This document shows, one piece after another, positions 61,274 to 64,000 of a stretch of DNA of 64,000 nucleotides. Position 1 is the first letter of the stretch, and the number at the start of each line of letters is the position of its first letter. The DNA is from JAXLQL01 sp046331625. Lineage in GTDB: Bacteria > Acidobacteriota > Terriglobia > Bryobacterales > Bryobacteraceae. The DNA lies in the NCBI GenBank assembly GCA_046331625.1, contig JAXLQL010000008.1:62001-126000 (forward strand), in the 5' to 3' direction. The notes under the pieces are model-generated. The model had not been told where the DNA came from, did no database searches, and saw only the letters and a program-made list of their open reading frames with translations. The position numbers and the translations under genes were made by a program.

Positions 61274-63431
61274 CGAAGACCTGTCGTCCTGTTTGAAACG
61301 TAGGGCGGCCAAAATAGTCGAGCCGCGATGGATCGAGGTTCTCCCGCCGGTCACTGTAACCCGCGTGGATCGCCGTGCCCGGATGCACGAGATACGTGAA
61401 AAGCAGATCCGTGGTCAGGCGCTGGATCCGGTCGAGGTTCACCAGACTCTGATCGGCCTGGACTCCGTTGTAGTCGATGATCGCCCGGAGCGAAAGGGTC
61501 CGGTTGAACTGGAAGTTGATCTTCGATCGCGCCACGTGGTTGGTGAACACCGCCGGACCCGACGGCAGCCGCAGCGCCGAGTACAAATACGACTCATCGA
61601 TCCGCAGGCGCTTCGTGGGGCGCACTGTAATGCCCGCGCGGCCTTCGAGCGAATCGGCTGCGAACGGCGCGAGGCCCCGCGCCGGATAGTAGTTCACGCC
61701 ACGGCCTGCGAAGATCGAGCCGTACACACCGAACCAGCGCAAGCGATCCGTGTAGACGTCGGCGTAGTTGCCGTCCTTTCGAAATCCTCGGCCGCGATAG
61801 ACCTCGTAGGCGGCAGTGCGGCTTACCTCCACGCTCGTCGGACCGCGAAACTCGAAGCGAAACGGCAGTTCCGCATACCAGTCCTGCAGCGTGCCGCGCA
61901 TGTCCCAATTGGCGTACAGATACGCCGACGGTCCGAAGCTCAACAGCGGACCGCTTTCCGGGCGCCAACGGTAGCCGGTCCCCGAGCGCACTTGCCGCAG
62001 ATCCACACGTGGGATGTAGCCGAGCGCCGTCTGAAACTCGGGATCGCGTTGGCGAAAGGTGGTGTAGTGCGTCCAGTGCCGGCTCGCGTGCCGCAGCGCC
62101 GCGTAGGCCGCCGTGCCGTGCATCGCGGCTTTGCCGGTGGTCGTATCGGAACGCATGAATTGCCCGCTGAATGACCACGTGTCGCTGAGGCGCAGCCTCG
62201 TATCGGCCGAGAACACGCGATTCGAGATCCCGAGAAAATCACGGCTCGTGAACAGGAAGCCGGCAGTCGACTGCCGTCCGATGTCGCGCTGCACGCGAGC
62301 AACACCGATGGTCGCGTGGTCGCGATCATCCGCGGCGAGCAACCCGACAGACCAGCCGCCTGCCTTTCCCGTCAGTCGCGACCCGACTCGTGGGTTCACG
62401 ATCCGTCGCGAGAAGAACAGCGTCTCCGGCGTTTCGAAGTATCCCGCATTCTCGAGAAAGAACGGCCGGCGCTCGGGGAAGTAGACTTCGAAGCGCTGGT
62501 TGACGGTCACTTGGGGCTCGTCTGATTCCACTTGACTGAAGTCGGGATTCACAGTCGCATCGAGCGTGAACGAATCCCGCAGCACCACCTTCGCATCGAG
62601 CCCGGCCCTGAGCTCTCGCTGAATTTCGAACGACGGACCCGTGAACCGCGTAGACTCGTCGAGGAATCGCTGATTCGCGAAGAAGCCGTAGGGCGTGAGC
62701 CGAATGTTGCGGCCCGGCGAAACATGCTCGAGCGCGGCGAGCGTGGCGAATTGGCCCACGTAGGAATCGATGGTTTGCGAGATGTGGGGAAACGTGACGA
62801 ACTCCTTCGAGTCCGGCGAATAGCGGGTGAGTGCGATTCCCCAATCGCGCCCGCCTTCGACTGGAAATCGAAGGCTCTTGAACGGGATCGCGAACAGCAC
62901 CGTATAGCCGGTCGCCGTGACTTGACCCCACGAGTGCCAGACGGTATCGAAGCTGAAGTCGTCTTCCTGACCTTCGGTGCTCATGCCGTCCATCTGAACT
63001 CCGTAAGGATTCGAGAAGAACATGTAGGCGCGCCGCTTGTCGTGAAAGGTGTCGAGACTCACGCTGACGGTCTCGTCGCCAGAGATCTGGTCACGCCTCG
63101 TGAATCGGGCGCGCAGCTTGGCCGGATCGGCTTCGCATTCGAATGCGACGTAGAGGTTGACGCTGTCGTAAGAGAGGTAGGCAGCTGTCTTGCGAGAAGC
63201 CGGCTTGCCATCGCGGGGCTCGCGCTGGCGGAAGCCGGTGACGCGCGTCTCCGATTCGCGGCGAGTGGAGGAGAGGAAGTCCGCGAGCTTCGGCGCGTGT
63301 TCCACGCGAGGGATGCGAACGGTGGCGTTCTGCGGGGCCGTTGCAATCGCCTCTCCCGCCCACGCTGGAAACAAACAACCCAGGAGGAGCAGGAACGGGA
63401 GTTGCCATGACCGGAAGAGTGCGTTCGACAT
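61245..63431 (-). CDS. DUF5916-type outer-membrane beta-barrel with CBM9-like domain
   Basis: 728 residues; ATG at 63431 with GGGAG nine bases before, and a signal peptide (LPFLLLLGCLFPAWAGEA). An N-terminal carbohydrate-binding family 9-like domain (about 40-215) has TAAYLSYDSVNLYVAFECEA and GYTVLFAIPFKSLRFP. The DUF5916 barrel follows: DATVNPDFSQVESDEPQVTV, FFLENAGYFETPETLFFSRR and many amphipathic strands. It ends in the outer-membrane style SYMVRL. Such proteins are common in soil Bacteroidetes and Acidobacteriota; the role is unknown, perhaps glycan or peptide related uptake. It follows the repeat protein after 42 bases and is probably co-transcribed with it. Confidence 0.9.
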   Translation of the reverse strand: MSNALFRSWQLPFLLLLGCLFPAWAGEAIATAPQNATVRIPRVEHAPKLADFLSSTRRESETRVTGFRQREPRDGKPASRKTAAYLSYDSVNLYVAFECEADPAKLRARFTRRDQISGDETVSVSLDTFHDKRRAYMFFSNPYGVQMDGMSTEGQEDDFSFDTVWHSWGQVTATGYTVLFAIPFKSLRFPVEGGRDWGIALTRYSPDSKEFVTFPHISQTIDSYVGQFATLAALEHVSPGRNIRLTPYGFFANQRFLDESTRFTGPSFEIQRELRAGLDAKVVLRDSFTLDATVNPDFSQVESDEPQVTVNQRFEVYFPERRPFFLENAGYFETPETLFFSRRIVNPRVGSRLTGKAGGWSVGLLAADDRDHATIGVARVQRDIGRQSTAGFLFTSRDFLGISNRVFSADTRLRLSDTWSFSGQFMRSDTTTGKAAMHGTAAYAALRHASRHWTHYTTFRQRDPEFQTALGYIPRVDLRQVRSGTGYRWRPESGPLLSFGPSAYLYANWDMRGTLQDWYAELPFRFEFRGPTSVEVSRTAAYEVYRGRGFRKDGNYADVYTDRLRWFGVYGSIFAGRGVNYYPARGLAPFAADSLEGRAGITVRPTKRLRIDESYLYSALRLPSGPAVFTNHVARSKINFQFNRTLSLRAIIDYNGVQADQSLVNLDRIQRLTTDLLFTYLVHPGTAIHAGYSDRRENLDPSRLDYFGRPTFQTGRQVFVKLSYMVRL

Positions 63432-63473
63432 GGCTCGATCTCCCGTTCAAGCTTTCCTGGTAGGGAGGCCTGA

Positions 63474-64000
63474 TTAGGCGATTCGGCCGCCCCGATTCCG
63501 GCGCCGACCGTGATCGTCGTTCGGTTCGGCTTCACCCTTGCCACGTCCGCGATCATCGCCGGGCTCGGCTTCGCGAGCGATCAGCTTGCCGCCGCGATTG
63601 CGTCCGCGATCGTCCTTCGGTTCAGCTTCACCCTTGCCGCGGCCGCGATCATCGCCGGGCTCGGCTTCGCGAGCGATCAGCTTGCCGCCGCGATTGCGTC
63701 CGCGATCGTCCTTCGGTTCAGCTTCACCCTTGCCGCGACCACGATCATCGCCGGGCTCGGCTTCGCGTGCGATCAGCTTGCCGCCGCGGTTGCGACCGCG
63801 ATCGTCCTTCGGTTCGGCTTCACCCTTGCCGCGGCCGCGATCGTCGCCGGGCTCGGCTTCGCGTGCGACGAGCTTGCCGCCGTGGTTGCGACCGCGATCG
63901 TCCTTCAGTTCCGCTTCACCCTTGCCACGTCCGCGATCGTCGCCGGGCTCGGCTTCGCGTGCGACGAGCTTGCCGCCGCGGTTGCGACCGCGATCGTCCT
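63474..64000 (-). CDS. C-terminus of a protein built of 32-residue charged repeats (start beyond window)
   Basis: The minus frame enters at the right edge and ends with TAA at 63474. About 175 residues are visible, made of five 32-residue repeats. Each starts REAEPGDDRGRGKGEAEPKD and ends DRGRNRGGKLIA or LVA; the C-terminus is RRRNRGGRIA. Comparing the five DNA copies, nearly all differences are silent in this frame (A as GCC/GCT/GCG, R and G third positions, D as GAT/GAC), while in the plus strand they would change residues. This shows which frame is real. Composition (RG-rich with D/E) suggests a disordered, possibly nucleic-acid-binding or extracellular segment. No family is recognised. 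Confidence 0.8.
   Translation of the reverse strand, partial: DDRGRNRGGKLVAREAEPGDDRGRGKGEAELKDDRGRNHGGKLVAREAEPGDDRGRGKGEAEPKDDRGRNRGGKLIAREAEPGDDRGRGKGEAEPKDDRGRNRGGKLIAREAEPGDDRGRGKGEAEPKDDRGRNRGGKLIAREAEPGDDRGRGKGEAEPNDDHGRRRNRGGRIA
63520..63999 (-). repeat. Five 96-bp tandem repeats
   Basis: Units at 63520, 63616, 63712, 63808 and 63904, each exactly 96 bp and differing by a few bases, with drift increasing along the array. They code for the 32-residue repeats of the protein ending at 63474. The array continues past the right edge. Confidence 0.92.

Noticed and set aside
63477..64000. A plus-strand frame in the 96-bp repeats that reads as hydrophobic helices (ATSAIIAGLGFASDQLAAA type)
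   Set aside because: Differences between the repeat copies change residues in this frame (Gly/Ser/Arg) but are silent in the minus frame, so the hydrophobic reading is a shadow.

Overview
The window reads as a chromosomal segment of a high-GC bacterium, most likely an Acidobacteriota of the Solibacter/Bryobacter type. This is inferred from gene content, not from a marker gene. The clues are BACON, malectin and FN3 secreted giants, S55 (SpoIVB-like) secreted peptidases, PSD1/DUF1501 pairs, an 'EGKA..SxN..HGL' protein family, an acidobacterial-looking type VI secretion block with a PEGA-domain kinase, and many GTG/TTG starts. No rRNA is present. There is one tRNA (Ser-GGA).

Left part (1-12.4 kb): two divergent secreted-protein units share a promoter region (5281-5696). 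Leftward run a carboxypeptidase-regulatory-like protein, a small cupredoxin-like protein and a long RHS/YD-repeat protein that leaves the window. Rightward runs a 2235-residue secreted adhesin or carbohydrate-binding protein.

Accessory island (12.6-18.8 kb): an HGL-motif protein, a short protein with nine-residue repeats, and a phage-terminase-like ATPase and RNase H-type nuclease encoded as two separate genes. A decayed IS4-type (YREK) element with a DUF4338 gene lies between the two terminase genes. GTAG-headed REP palindromes, one REPIN-like inverted pair, and two copies of a roughly 280-bp fold-back (MITE-like) element pepper the region.

Middle (18.8-33.1 kb): MOSC protein, M55 D-aminopeptidase plus GntP-type permease, S55 peptidase overlapping a beta-propeller protein, tRNA-Ser, a membrane glycosyltransferase, a lactonase-fold protein, a truncated globin, a PP2C/SpoIIE-type phosphatase, a 2OG-Fe(II) oxygenase and a nucleoside deoxyribosyltransferase-like protein.

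Type VI secretion block (33.2-45.6 kb): tssK, tssL, tssM and a 1620-residue Ser/Thr kinase run rightward. A proline-rich, tail-anchored protein with seven GEFT motifs and a kinase-like N-terminus is divergent from them. Sheath, tube and baseplate genes are not in the window. A secreted subtilase with VWGD hexad repeats follows.

47.7-50.9 kb: a tightly overlapping three-gene operon (DUF262, a DUF3696-type AAA ATPase, and an unknown protein). It looks like an uncharacterised anti-phage or genome-conflict system and is the strongest novelty candidate. The rest holds an enolase-superfamily enzyme, a second HGL-motif protein, a PSD1/DUF1501 cytochrome pair, a CocE/NonD hydrolase divergent from an AraC regulator, a DUF5916-type outer-membrane barrel, and the C-terminus of a protein built of 32-residue charged repeats that runs off the right edge.
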